Source of the DNA: Cordilura impudica
Lineage: Eukaryota > Arthropoda > Insecta > Diptera > Scathophagidae
Assembly: GCA_963682025.1 (NCBI GenBank)
Contig: OY821522.1
Location: 24,089,530 to 24,153,529 of the forward strand
DNA length: 64,000 bases
Reading direction: 5' to 3'
Shown: one piece after another, positions 21,160 through 31,861 of the stretch
Position numbering within the stretch: the stretch's first letter is position 1
Layout of the letters: each line of letters opens with the position of its first letter
Translations under genes and position numbers: made by a program
Notes under the pieces: generated by a model
Told to the model about the DNA's origin: nothing
The model's input: the letters and a program-made list of their open reading frames with translations, nothing else
The model's database searches: none

Positions 21160-21389
21160 TTCAAACAACAAATTTTATGTAAATGAAAACCTTACAAAAA
21201 ATTTTAATATTCTACTCGCTGCTACTAAACTGAGAAAGGCACATCGTATCCACATGCATTTAGTATGCGCGGTTTGATTAACGTAAAAATGACTGCCGAT
21301 TCCAACATATTACGGATAGATGACATAGAATTGCTGGATGACTTATTTCGTGGCCAAGAACCTATGCCTGCTGATGTTGAGTCTTTATA
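21160..21389 (+). pseudogene. LINE ORF1 C-terminal fragment
   Basis: Two frames read YVNENLTKNFNILLAATKLRK, then after a frameshift near 21270 GLINVKMTADSNILRIDD, ending at a TAA at 21387-21389. This block (YVNENLT ... INV+MT..S..RI) is a pattern I recognise from the end of ORF1 in insect CR1/Jockey-group LINEs. ORF1 proteins bind RNA. Confidence 0.6.
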
Positions 21390-21640
21390 ACACTAAAATA
21401 TATTTCATATTTTTCAATTTTATTTGTTTTTATATCAAATTTGTATTACATTTTATAATATTTCATTTATTCAATTTTATATATTTATTACATTGTATAA
21501 CATTCTATTTATCCAATTTTATATTTTTAATGTCTTTTAGTAGACCGGTTTATTATTCATGCATTTCTTATGTAAATCACTTTTGTTATGACACTTCATT
21601 TGGATAGTAAAATTTAGGTTCCAAAGGCAATACTTATGAA

Positions 21641-21807
21641 ATGCTTCGTACTTTGTGTAAGCAGAGATCTGGATTGAATATATACCACATCAACGCCCAG
21701 AGTCTAAGTAATAAGATTGATGAGTTCCGCATCATTTTTGAAAACTCTAATAATGTTGTTTGTGTATCAGGAACTTGGTTTGACAAACTTGTTCCTGATA
21801 CTATTTT
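21641..21807 (+). pseudogene. LINE copy C ORF2: endonuclease N-terminus
   Basis: MLRTLCKQRSGLNIYHINAQSLSNKIDEF is the start of an APE-type endonuclease; NAQS holds the catalytic Asn. In the later WFDKL segment the usual ETW Glu is changed (SGTWFD). The frame is cut after DTIF by the Helitron-like insertion at 21808 and continues at 30683 with NLDSFNFFRCDR. Confidence 0.85.
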
Positions 21808-22640
21808 TATACCCTCCACTCCAGTGTGCAGAGGGTATATATAAGTTTGTCATTCCGTTTGTAATAATTAGAAAAAAAAATTTGGACCCCATAAAATATA
21901 TATATTTGTGATCCTTATAACAACCGGAGTTGATATAGCGATGTCCGTCTGTCCGTCTGTGGAAATCACGATGACGGCATCAATCGGGCAGCTAGGGTGC
22001 TCGTTGGCATAAAAAATGATTCATTAACATCCTGAAAAGTTTGCTATTTAAAATCGTCCAAATCGGTCGATTAGGGCCCGAGATTTGAATGAAGAACTAA
22101 AAAAAGTCTTGAAAAAATATAATTTTCTATGTTGTTCTTGTCACGATCACGCCCTCAATAGGATAGCTAAGGTGATAATTTTTAGTGAGAATGATTCACC
22201 AAATTCATGGGAAGATTTCTACTTCAAAAATCATTAAAATCGGTGGAACAGGTCCAGGTAAATCTATGAAAAATTAAAAAAAAAATTAAAAACATGATGT
22301 TTCCATTTTGTTCCTGTTGTTATTCTAAATGTTGCATTGTTGTCATAGCTGGACTTGTTGTTTTTGTGGTCGTTGTGGTAATAATATAATAAAAACAAAC
22401 CCTTTGTACATTTTTTTGTGAACTCTGGTAGACAATTTTAAAAGTTTCCATTGTTTTGGCATCACTAAAAAATTTTTTTAGATCATTTCTGTCATTGCCA
22501 CGAGCCTGCATGCAAAATTTCAGATCGATTGGCTCACGGGAAAGGGGCTAAAAATCGATCCAAAATTTTGTCGACAAGCAGACACTACCAGTTAATATAA
22601 AGGCAGTAAATAAAGGGAGTAAAAGTTCACCAATAATTTA
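21808..22640 (+). repeat. Helitron-like left end, copy 1
   Basis: About 830 bp, matching 26483-27310 with a few percent difference. It contains the typical fly sequence GATGTCCGTCTGTCCGTCTG (about 21941-21960), which also occurs in INE-1-like repeats. The start TATACCCTCCAC is the inverse of the element's 3' subterminal GTGGAGGGTATA-type sequence. Non-coding. Confidence 0.8.
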
Positions 22641-23153
22641 AAAAACAGATTTTTATGTATTAATTTATTTAAAGAAAAAAATAATTAAATGAAATAGTAA
22701 TAATATTAAAAAAAAATAATATACAATACAAAAAAAAAGAATATATAAATAAAATAAAATAAAAATAAATGCATTCATAGCATTATAATACATATAAAAG
22801 GTCAATGTTTTCTAACCGTAACCGTAACGAGTCAGTTGTTTTTTTTTTACATGAAAATCATTTAAAACAGTTACCGAACGTAACCGGAACGTCCCAATAC
22901 TTTTCATGTGAAAAAAAGGCTGACACGTTACGTAACAGTTACATGTCGCTAACTTGTTCTTTACACAGGCTACTGCTTTTGCAGCCAACTTCAAGTCTAT
23001 TTATATAGTTTCGTAAGCATAACTGATAAAATTGTTTCTATTATTTTTTGCTGTAAGTAATTATAAATATACTGAATTTGCAAACTAAAATGGATACATA
23101 TATTGGAGGTGCTTTAATACAAAAGAGTTAACGAAACAAAATCAAAAAAAAAA
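22641..23153. other. Non-coding stretch with a foldback (22813-22944)
   Basis: AT-rich. The segment 22813-22858 is inversely repeated at 22901-22944 with mismatches (blocks TTTTACATGAAAA and TTTTCATGTGAAAA, and GTCAG with CTGAC), giving a hairpin with a loop of about 42 nt and GTAACCGTAAC-type ends. A small foldback element or degraded MITE is likely. No gene is supported. Confidence 0.5.
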
Positions 23154-25182
23154 ACAACTCTACAACATCAACAATGGCAGTCATATGTTCTTCAAATAGA
23201 AAAAAAACTGCAAGTGTGTTTTGTTGGCTACAAAACAAAAATAGTGTTGACAATATAACAAAATATGTAAAAGAAGTTAGTGCTATGAAATATTTTATTT
23301 TGTTTAAAAAAAAAATCGCAAAATTAAAGGCTATAATTCCATTAATAATCAAAAGGCGTTAAACTAATTTATTTATTTTTACGTTGTACTAATGCATTTT
23401 AAATAAGTAAAAGTAATTGTATATTTAAATAAAAATGCATTTGTATTATATGTTGCTGTCGTATTCAGAAAAATCAAGTAGCTGACTATACGACTACAAA
23501 TGCTGCTGCCAGCAGTCGTCTATGTGTTTCATTCATGATGTTGCATTTTTTTGCGAGCAATACTTACATATATTCTAAATAAAGAAATAATAGTTCTTTT
23601 CATACTGCGAAATCTATACAAATATATGTACAAATACTATATGTCAAATTTCAAATTTGCAATAATTGATATATTTTTGAAAGAAAATTGTATAATATGA
23701 AATGTCTTTAATTTATTTCATAGAAAACAATTTTTTGAGGTGCGTGGATTTTCCATATTTACTGTATTACTATTTTCGTAATGAGGTTAAATGAGTTAAA
23801 AAGAATTTAAAATATTTGAAAATATTAGGTGAGGATCCTCAAGATGTAATATACGATCGGTCTAAAACTTTTCACTTAGAGCCACAGTTAAATTCGAAAC
23901 AACAAAAACCCATATATTTTGTGCATAAAGTTTAACATTAAATGTGCTTTTCTAAAATGTCTATATATTTTTTCTCATTCATTTCTGACCATCTTCAATG
24001 TAAATTTACCAAAGTTTTTTTTATTGCAATATGTATATAAAACTTAAAAATTTAATATTTTTTATTGTGTATTAACTTATTATTCTGCGATTTTCATTAC
24101 ATCACAAAATGTTACAAATTGACACTACTGTTTCAAAAACAGAAAACTTCTAAATCAGTTGAAAACAGTTGATCTGTAAAACTGTGTGTGAAATTGTGTC
24201 AAATAAAATTACAAATATTAATAAATATAATAATACATATATATATATTTTATTAATTTTGTTAAGAATTAGCACAAAATTGATTTTCCATTTTGCATTT
24301 CATTTATAAAGAATTCTGCCATATTTTGTTAAAGGGAAAATCCATTTTTGTTATATTAAAAAAAACAGACTTGCATTTAATTTTTCCGTGACTGCCTCAA
24401 TAATTGCGTAGATGCCACCACAATATTTTTTCTAATTAAATATTAACCAATATCTAACTAGAATTATGATTTATTCTGACTAAAAAGTTCCAATTAAAAG
24501 TTATTCATCCCAATTATGAATATTCTCAAGGAATTTCTTTCTCACGGAAAATACATTTCTCGAGAAAAAATTCCTCCAATTATAAATTCCGCGTGAACAA
24601 AAAATGATTAACTGGCATCATCGAATTTCGAAGCCACTTGCTTTGCTTATTGACAATTTATTTTCTATTTTTTGTGTGTGTGCAAACGACCCTACAATAA
24701 ATGTCCCAATAAACATTTTTGTTTGCTATCAACTTGAGGTGCATTTGAGATCAAATACATTTCTCAAATCTCCAACGTTAATTCTCAAATGCCCTCAATA
24801 GTTCGAATATAGTCTTCTCAACTTAAAAGGCACATTTTTTATATGGCGATTTTCATAGTTATCAAATTGAGAAATTTGTGATTCTCAACTTGATAGCAAA
24901 GAAATATTTCCAATCGGTATCAAATGGAAGGTACGGAATTGCCATATTAAAAAATATTATACTAATTTTAGAAATGAAAACAATGTACCTTTTTTAATGT
25001 TTCAATTTAATTTCATTATATATTTAACATTACTATGTACATATTTAACATTAAATGTACATATTATGTACATTTTCTAAAATCTAGAATTAAAAATAAA
25101 TGAATTAATTAGTTGTACATTTTTTGAAAAATTCGACAAAAAGCAGAAATAATTAAAAATATATCAGACGGAGACAAAAACA

Positions 25183-25626
25183 ATGAAACATATGATCAAC
25201 GATGAAAACACAAGAATAGCACACAAGTCAAACCAAACCCTTAGGCAACTGTTTACGCAGAACAAAACAAAACAAGATATACTTAAAATTGACAACGTTG
25301 TTTACGAAATAAAATGTGATGGCAATGAAAGGGAGCAATGTAACAAAGTTTATGTTGGTACAACAAAACGAAGGTTAGAGACGAGAGTATTGGAGCACAA
25401 AGCCGATATTAAGAAGGAAAAAGAAACAACTGCATTAGCACAACATGTAAAAGAATGCAACCATAATATGAATTTTGATAACATTAAGATATTAGATAAG
25501 GAAAAAAGAGTAAACAAACGCTATACATTAGAAAGCCTACGAATACAAGAGAGAATTCATCATGCAATGAACACGAGAGAAGATAAGGATAACACAAAGC
25601 TCCAATACTCCGTTGCAATATTTTAG
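25183..25626 (+). pseudogene. Penelope GIY-YIG endonuclease, 5'-truncated
   Basis: 147 residues ending at a natural stop. VVYEIKCDG ... KVYVGTTKRRLETRVLEHKADI contains the modified GIY-YIG signature (VVYEI ... VYVGT), the conserved Arg and the following His/Asp; NALAEH-like and RRYTLE-like blocks are seen as ALAQHV and KRYTLESLRI. In complete Penelope elements this domain follows RT and nicks target DNA. The RT is absent here, so this is a dead fragment although its frame is open. Confidence 0.85.
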
Positions 25627-25902
25627 AAATTAGTTAAAGTTCTGTGATACTATATTAAGTTAGACCTGTGATTTTGCGTGTACTGTGTTGTCAATATTTA
25701 TTAAATTTATTTATATTTTTTAAAATTCTGTGTAGTAATGTCCAGTTTTTTATTTACAAATAAATTTTACAAATTATATTCCCTGACGATGTAACAAAGA
25801 ATCGTAAGTTAAACTGTGATGTAGTATTTAAGATATTTAATTAGAAATTATTAATAATGTTAATTTGTATATGTCGCCAGATTTTATAATAAATTTACGC
25901 TC

Positions 25903-25935
25903 CTGAGGAAGTTTGAATAAAGCAAACGAAACGTC
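25903..25935 (+). ncRNA. Hammerhead-ribozyme-like motif of the Penelope element
   Basis: CTGAGGA (25903-25909), stem II GTTTG/CAAAC (25911-25915 with 25923-25927), then GAAA (25928-25931) and CGTC. This reproduces the conserved hammerhead core CUGANGA ... GAAA with a paired stem II. Minimal hammerheads are known from Penelope-like elements. Stem III is very short, as in the published minimal types, so activity may need a dimer. Confidence 0.65.
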
Positions 25936-26482
25936 GAGCAGAAACATGATATCTAATTGATTTTTATTTACACATAAAAACAGATTATTGACCAAAATAG
26001 CCCGTAAGGTAACCCCTCTTTTTAAATCTTATTTAAATATTAACAATTGGTCACAACAACAAAAACACACTTTTTATATCAATGATTTATTTGTACTTTT
26101 TTGGCATTTTTTAATTTAATTTATTATTTATGACATATTTAGATAATATCTCAGACTTAACACAAATCGTATTCAAGTTGAAAAAATGTTTGGTCTCAAG
26201 TGGAGAAAAGTGTTGGATATCCAATTGAGAGTAAAAATGTTTCTCAAAGATTGGAAAAAATGTTAAGTCTCAACTTGATGTCAAGTTGAAAGCAAACAAG
26301 GAGAAAAATTGTTCAACCCAAGTTGAGAATTACATTTGACATCAATTTAAGAACTTAACTTTTCTCCAACATTGGAGAAATAATATTTCAATGCATACTG
26401 GGGAATGACCGAAACTAACACATAAACAGTTTTTTCCTATTTGAAAAACATATGACTGTCATTGTTGCTGTTGTAGAGTTGT

Positions 26483-27310
26483 TATACCCTCCACTCCAGT
26501 GTGCAGAGGGTATATATAAGTTTGTCATTCCGTTTGTAATAATTAGAAAAAAAATTTTGGACCCCATAAAATTTATATATTTGTGATCCTTATAACAACC
26601 GGAGTTGATATAGCGATGTCCGTCTGTCCATCTGTCCGTCTGTGGAAATCACGATGACGGCATCAATCCGGCAGCTAGGGTACTCGTTGACATAAAAATG
26701 ATTCACTAACATCCTGAGAAGTTTGCTATTTAAAATCGTCCAAATCGGTCGATTAGGGCCCGAGATTTGAATGAAGAACTAAAAAAGTCTTGAAAAAAAA
26801 TAATTTTCCATGCTGTTCTTGTCACGATCACGCCCTCAATAGTGCAGCTACAGTGATCATTTTTAGGGAGAATGATTCACCAAATTCATGGAAAGATTTC
26901 TACTTCAAAAATCATTAAAATCGGTGGAACAGGTCCAGGGAAATCTCTGAAAAAGTAAAAAAAAAATGAAAAACATGATATTTCTATATTGTTCTTGTTG
27001 TTATTCTAAATGTTGCATTGTTTTCATAGCTGGACTTGTTGTTTTTGTGGTCGTTATGGTAATAATATAACAAAAACAAACCCTTTGTACATTTTTTTAT
27101 CAACTCTGGTAGAAAAATTTAAAAGTTTCCATTGTTTTGGCATCACTAAAAAAATATGTTAGATAATTTCTGTCATTGCCACAAGCCTGCCTGCAAAATT
27201 TCAGATCGATTGGGTCACGGGAAAGTGGTTAAAATCGATCCAAAATTTTTTCGACAAGCAGACACTACGAGTTAATATAAAGGGAGTAAAAATTCACCAA
27301 CATCTAAAGC
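26483..27310 (+). repeat. Helitron-like left end, copy 2
   Basis: Repeats 21808-22640 in the same orientation. After it the sequence diverges and is soon interrupted by a MITE (27351-27963). It resumes with TTTATGTATTAATTTATTTAAAGA (27983 onward), which also follows copy 1 at about 22650. This copy probably belongs to the element that ends at 30680. Confidence 0.8.
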
Positions 27311-27350
27311 AAATAATGCTAAAATACCTAGTTGTTAATAAAAAAAACAA

Positions 27351-27963
27351 TTGGGCAATTCACAATGGGTAATGTATCGTTGTATCTGTTGTATCGTGTA
27401 TCACTTTATTGTTGTTGGTAATTTTCACTGAAAAATCTGATACACGATCCAACTTCATTTGCTATGTTTAGTAAATGTTGTATATTGTATCATAACATAT
27501 CAGTTCCAAGTGAATGCCAGTTTTTATGAAAAAGAAAAAACAAATACAGAGAATATTATCAGCATAAATAATTATAAAATAAAATATGGCAAATAATGCA
27601 AATAACGCAAATACATCGATAAGTTTATTTATATAAAAATTAATGTTTATATTTTTAGTATGTATTTTCTCTTTCAGTACCAACCAAAACATTTAACATT
27701 TTTTTTTTCATTATAAATTAAAATGCAAGAGGTACGTAACTAAAACTCCAGGGTATATCTCACGACCAAAAAGCAAACACTGACAAGTGTTTTCTCTTAT
27801 ACAAAATAGCAGAAGCGACGAAGCGATCTTTCCTCGTTGGATTGAAAATTACTAAAGAAAGCGTTTTACAATCTGAAAATACAACTGAGTGTTCACAACA
27901 AATGATTGTATTGTGTATTTCAATACAACATACAATATACAACACCTGTTGTGAATTGCCCAA
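27351..27963. mobile_element. MITE with TIR TTGGGCAATTCACAA
   Basis: 15-bp perfect inverted ends (27351-27365, 27949-27963) enclose 613 bp without a credible gene. Comparison with Helitron-like copy 1, which lacks this block, supports an insertion. No clear target duplication was found. Confidence 0.65.
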
Positions 27964-28454
27964 ATGTAAATTTAGCAAAAAAATTTATGTATTAATTTAT
28001 TTAAAGAGAAAAACACAAAAATAACGTTTGATGTTGTATTTTTTGTGTGTAATATTTAAATATACATACATACACATATTAAATAATACAAATAATGTAC
28101 ATATATTATATATACGTATGTATGTATATTCATAGTAACTGCATGTTAGAAATAAATCGGTTATTTTATTTACATAAAATTCTGCAGTATTTTGTTGTGG
28201 GGAAAATACATTTCTTTTGTATTAACAGAGTGTCACTTCATTTTGCTCAGCGTGACTATGCCACAGTAGATGCCGCCATAATTTTTGTTTGTTCTAATTA
28301 GCTTTGCAATAGTTATTTCTATTTTAACATGAATGTTAATATTTTCAACTAGATATCATACAGAACAATGTTAAGAGTATACACGGGTTGGTCTTTTATT
28401 TCATACGTTTTTTCATTATTCTTTTACAAATATGAACATAAGTTTGGCATATTA

Positions 28455-29031
28455 CCCACCAATCTCACATCACACTGCAAGTTCGAAAAACTCAATACAC
28501 TCACATTTTTTTTACTAATACACACACATTTTCCGCAGTGGTCACACTAATGGCACCAAATTTTTCGTGCGAGTAGTGGCAGACACTAACGATGATTAAT
28601 GTTACCCTGTTATAAATTTAATGCAAATTTACTGGATTCTGTAAAATTGTAATTAAAGTTTTAACTTGTTAAATCGATTATAATGATTTATTTTTTGAAA
28701 TGCGCATACAAAAACGCAAGTTTGTTAATTATAGAGCATAAATATTATTAACTATTATTAATATAATACTAATAATAATAAATGTAAGCATTTTCCCTCA
28801 AACATGTGCCTCTGTATAATAAACTTGGTAACTCTACTTAAAATAAAATAAGATAGAGAAGTATACAAATTTTTTCAAGTTTACGCTTCGACAACATTTT
28901 AAAAATGAGATTGCAGTCAGATGTTTGAGCATAAAATTTAATGGCGATGGATTCGACTAATTCGAACAATTTTTCGTTGATAATACGTACACAACGATTT
29001 TACAATTTCAGTGTGATGTGAGATTGGGGGG
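28455..29031. mobile_element. MITE with TTA target duplication and TIR CCCACCAATCTCACATCACA
   Basis: Ends CCCACCAATCTCACATCACA (28455) and inverted CCCCCCAATCTCACATCACA (to 29031) are flanked by TTA at 28452-28454 and 29032-29034. A 577-bp non-coding body. The related Helitron-like copy at 59552-61175 lacks this block. The TTA duplication fits the PIF/Harbinger target preference. Confidence 0.7.
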
Positions 29032-30680
29032 TTAACTTTTTGTTGTCTTTACAAAATAGAGTTACCGAGTTCGTCAATGAGTTTTTTGCTTACAAAACAG
29101 TTCTACATAGTTATATAGAATTATTATTCTGCTTTACCTATAAAATATCTGATTGCGATTACATCTAATTTTTAAAAATTGTTTATAATTAATAAAGCAT
29201 TATTATTCACATAAATACAAAATTTCACTTTTTAAATTTTCCATTCAAATTTAAGAAAATATCAATTATAATAAAAACTGAAAATAAAATTTCCAATTAT
29301 AAATTAGAAAATATTAATTGAGTTTCAGAAAATCATATCAAAACGTCGGAAATAATAATTTTAAATTTAGAAATATCTTTACATTTAAAAATGTTTACAT
29401 TTAAAAAAAATATTGCCATTCAGGAAATATTAATAACTTTTCAGTACCGCGATTCAGTAACTTCTTTTAACGATAGTCGAATTGTAAAAAAAAAGAAAAT
29501 TGCAAAATTATCAGTAAAATTTTGAAACGATATTCGCTATTGTTAAAGTCAGCTGTTGTTGTTATCTAAACGACAACCATTTTTGTGTTGTTTATCCAAT
29601 CGATAAAAACTTAAATTTTTAGGTTGAAATGTCGTCATACATAAATAAAAATCATGAAAATATTTTGCTTTAATTAAAAAACTTTTTTATATAAATAAAA
29701 AAATTAAATAGCATATTCAATTCATTATTTCACTTTCAAATAAATAAACAGAAATATTAGTAAAAAAAAATAAAGCTATTAAACATAAACATAAAATCAT
29801 CCTGTCAAACACGAAGTAATTTGTTTTTTTCTATTCTTTGTATTTTTCGCTTATTTTGACAGAGATGCCACTCCTTTACAATTTAAATAAATAGAAAAAC
29901 AGATTTGTCGATATTAGCTTAAATTCAATGAATTTAAGAAAACCTCAAATGATATTTAAGAATTGCTAACATAAAAATTATTACATAAGTAAACGTAATT
30001 TTATGAGAATGTTATTTTTTATATATAAATTTTCACAATTTTTTTTGGATGAAAATTTTAAGTTTTTCAGAAAATAAAGATAACATTAAATTATTTTATT
30101 TAAAATGTTTGGGACTTTTCGTTTTTTGCGTTTTTCATCCCTAATTTGATTATTTATTATTATAAATTTATTCTCTATGTTTTCAAAATATGGCAATATT
30201 TAAAAAAAAAGTTGAGAGAGCTTTTTTTTGGTTATTATTTTGTTACTCCATCCGACCTATATGGCCACAATGAAGAAATATTTGGCCAGTTAAAAGAAAC
30301 TATACAGCCATCTCCAATTAGCACGATTTAATACATATAGCCACCCTACACAACCATTACCTTTGCAATGGAGGTTAGGGCGAGCTATTTAATTAGCAAA
30401 AACTAAATTAAACGAGAAGTTATGTCATATAACCGGAAACGCATGCATATAGGTATATAACCAAAATGCATGCCGATCAGCAACCACGATGACCAAAAAG
30501 CAAACACCGAAATAAATCCGAAATAATAGAAAAGAAGAAAACCAACCCAAAGAATTTGCTGAAATAATTTGGTATTAAGTTTAATAAATTGTTTACTTTT
30601 TCATTTACATTTATTATCAAGACTCAAACCGAGGTGGAGGGTATCAAAGATTCGGCACAGCCGAATTTAACACTCTTACT
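29032..30680 (+). repeat. Helitron-like 3' half
   Basis: Non-coding, matched in inverse orientation by 59552-61175. The small frames (for example 30146-30331) also occur in the other copy but with different ends, so they are not taken as genes. The 3' end has the hairpin 30651-30665 and terminal ACTCTTACTTG. Confidence 0.7.
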
Positions 30681-30682
30681 TG

Positions 30683-30934
30683 TTTTAATTTGGATTCCTT
30701 TAACTTTTTCCGTTGTGATAGAGAAACCTATGCAGGTGGAGTGGCCATATGTGTAAAGAAGGAAATTCTTAGTAAATTTAGCTGCAACTCAAAGAAGGAA
30801 GAAAAAATTGAACATATTTTTGTTGAAATCACATTTAATGACTACAAAATTTTAATAGGATTTTTAGAACTGATATTGAAGTTTTTATGAGGACTCTTGA
30901 AAATCTCGCACTAAAATATTATGAAATTGTCATA
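30683..30934 (+). pseudogene. LINE copy C, piece 2: endonuclease middle
   Basis: Continues the endonuclease with SFNFFRCDRETYAGGVAICVKK and FVEITFNDYKILIG; a frameshift lies near 30860. The frame is cut inside the codons for EIVI-CGDFN by a MITE; the other half is at 42433. Confidence 0.85.
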
Positions 30935-31556
30935 ACGCACTTGTACCTCTAAAGTGAGTGAATTTAAAATTTTTCAATTTTCACTTTTTACAAGAAAACG
31001 ACTCACAATGGTCATATCTATCCACTGTAAAAATCTTACAGCGATTTTTCTAATCTTTCGTAAAAGAAATACAGTTGTAACCCTCTTGTGTTATAGAGTA
31101 GCTTCTTTAGAATCCACTAAAAAGACTTATGTTAATTCCTTATGATTCGTTTGAAATAACGAATCTTCAATGGAATTAAATGAATTTTTGAGTTTTGTTC
31201 AACAACAATGTTTTCCCGCCGTTTGGTCATGCAAAGAATTCATACGTCAACACAATTAAACACGAGCAAAAATATTTATACTAAATATTTTTGGTTTGTT
31301 TAATAATGTTGTTTTCCCACCGTTTAGTCAGGCAAGGAATTCATACGCCAGCACAATTTGTGACACGAGCAAGAATATTTATACCAAATATTTTTGGTTG
31401 TGTTCAATGCGATTGCTTTCTCACCGTTTGGTCAAGCAACGCGTGAGAACTCATACGCTAGCATAATTGATATTTATACTAAATATTTTACTACACGTGC
31501 AATTCAAATTTCCAGCCAGACAGAATGCAATTCTTTGCTTCTATTGGCTAACGGAA

Positions 31557-31673
31557 TGTGTTATTCTTTAGTCACTCAGCTAACGACTGCTGACTCTCTT
31601 TATTTATATTTTATATTAACTAATAGTTACAATATTATTAAGGGGTTGCCATGTACAAATTATATATTCAACA
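31557..31673 (-). repeat. mag-like element, 3' LTR with polypurine tract
   Basis: 117 bp, ending (plus strand) TTCAACA; three differences from the other LTR. The adjacent bases 31674-31684 read GAAAAGGGGAGA on the minus strand, a clear polypurine tract. Confidence 0.9.
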
Positions 31674-31861
31674 TCTCCCTTTTCAAGAATGTTATTAATA
31701 TTTCAAATATGTGTTACATTCATAAAGTTTTATTCAAGATGCCATTAGTAATTCATTTCTAATTTAAAATACATCAATTCAAAAGTTGTTATTTAGTCAG
31801 CCCTTTTACGAATCCACTTTGAATTTCTACGTAGGACAGCTCCGTTTTCTAGCTCAATCCA

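Larger units (their letters stand above)
21150..21807 (+). mobile_element. LINE copy C, piece 1 (ORF1 end and ORF2 start)
   Basis: First of five pieces of one LINE copy. The later pieces are 30683-30934, 42433-43155, 43701-44575 and 58439-59395; codons on either side of each break line up with the ORF2 of copy B. Net length is about 3.4 kb. Confidence 0.8.
25130..26015 (+). mobile_element. Penelope-like retroelement, 3' fragment
   Basis: Contains the end of the Penelope-type ORF with a GIY-YIG endonuclease (25183-25626), a 3' UTR and a hammerhead-like motif (25903-25935). The 3' UTR, including the GTCCAGTTTTTTAT block and the sequence TGACCAAAATAGCCCG, recurs inverted at 61176-61520. The RT part is missing (5' truncation). 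Confidence 0.8.
24704..26403. mobile_element. Nested TIR element with inverted subterminal repeats
   Basis: Ends TCCCAATAAACATT and (inverted) CCCCAGTATGCATT, flanked on both sides by AATG (24700-24703, 26404-26407). Both arms are rich in variants of TCTCAACTTGA and CAACTTGATAGCAAA, pointing inward at 24715-24900 and 26160-26370. The arms are separated by the Penelope fragment and AT-rich sequence. No transposase is seen. The superfamily is unknown. Confidence 0.5.
23154..26482. mobile_element. Unclassified DNA transposon with 56-bp terminal inverted repeats
   Basis: 23154-23210 and 26427-26482 are inverted copies of each other, about 85-90% identical by eye (ends ACAACTCTACAAC; inner block CAGTCATATGTT). 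No transposase frame is recognisable in the 3.3 kb between them, part of which is a nested TIR element (24704-26403) that itself holds a Penelope fragment. The right end abuts the second Helitron-like left end at 26483, so the target duplication cannot be checked. 23211-24703 shows no coding sequence. Confidence 0.65.
21808..30680 (+). mobile_element. Helitron-like (INE-1/DINE type) insertion complex inside LINE copy C
   Basis: The left end starts TATACCCTCCACTCC and the right end finishes with GGTGGAGGGTAT, a hairpin (TTCGGC-ACA-GCCGAA, 30651-30665) and ACTCTTACTTGT. Subterminal inverted repeats, a 3' hairpin and insertion between Ts without target duplication fit the Helentron/INE-1 group. 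The LINE frame reads through if the segment is removed. It is a composite: a second left end occurs at 26483, and TIR elements, MITEs and a Penelope fragment lie inside. No Rep/helicase gene is present. Confidence 0.75.

Noticed and set aside
23174..23362. 62-codon ORF near a TIR
   Set aside because: It begins inside the inverted terminal repeat, has no similarity I recognise, and lies in AT-rich sequence.
25183..25626. Homing endonuclease or UvrC-like gene
   Set aside because: The GIY-YIG variant, the neighbouring 3' UTR and the hammerhead-like motif match Penelope-like elements.
25783..25815. A second hammerhead core (CTGACGA) just upstream of the first
   Set aside because: No GAAA follows a paired stem II.
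30146..30331. 61-codon ORF also readable at 59878-60111
   Set aside because: The shared frame reflects copies of the same non-coding Helitron-like sequence; N-terminal parts differ and there is no domain.
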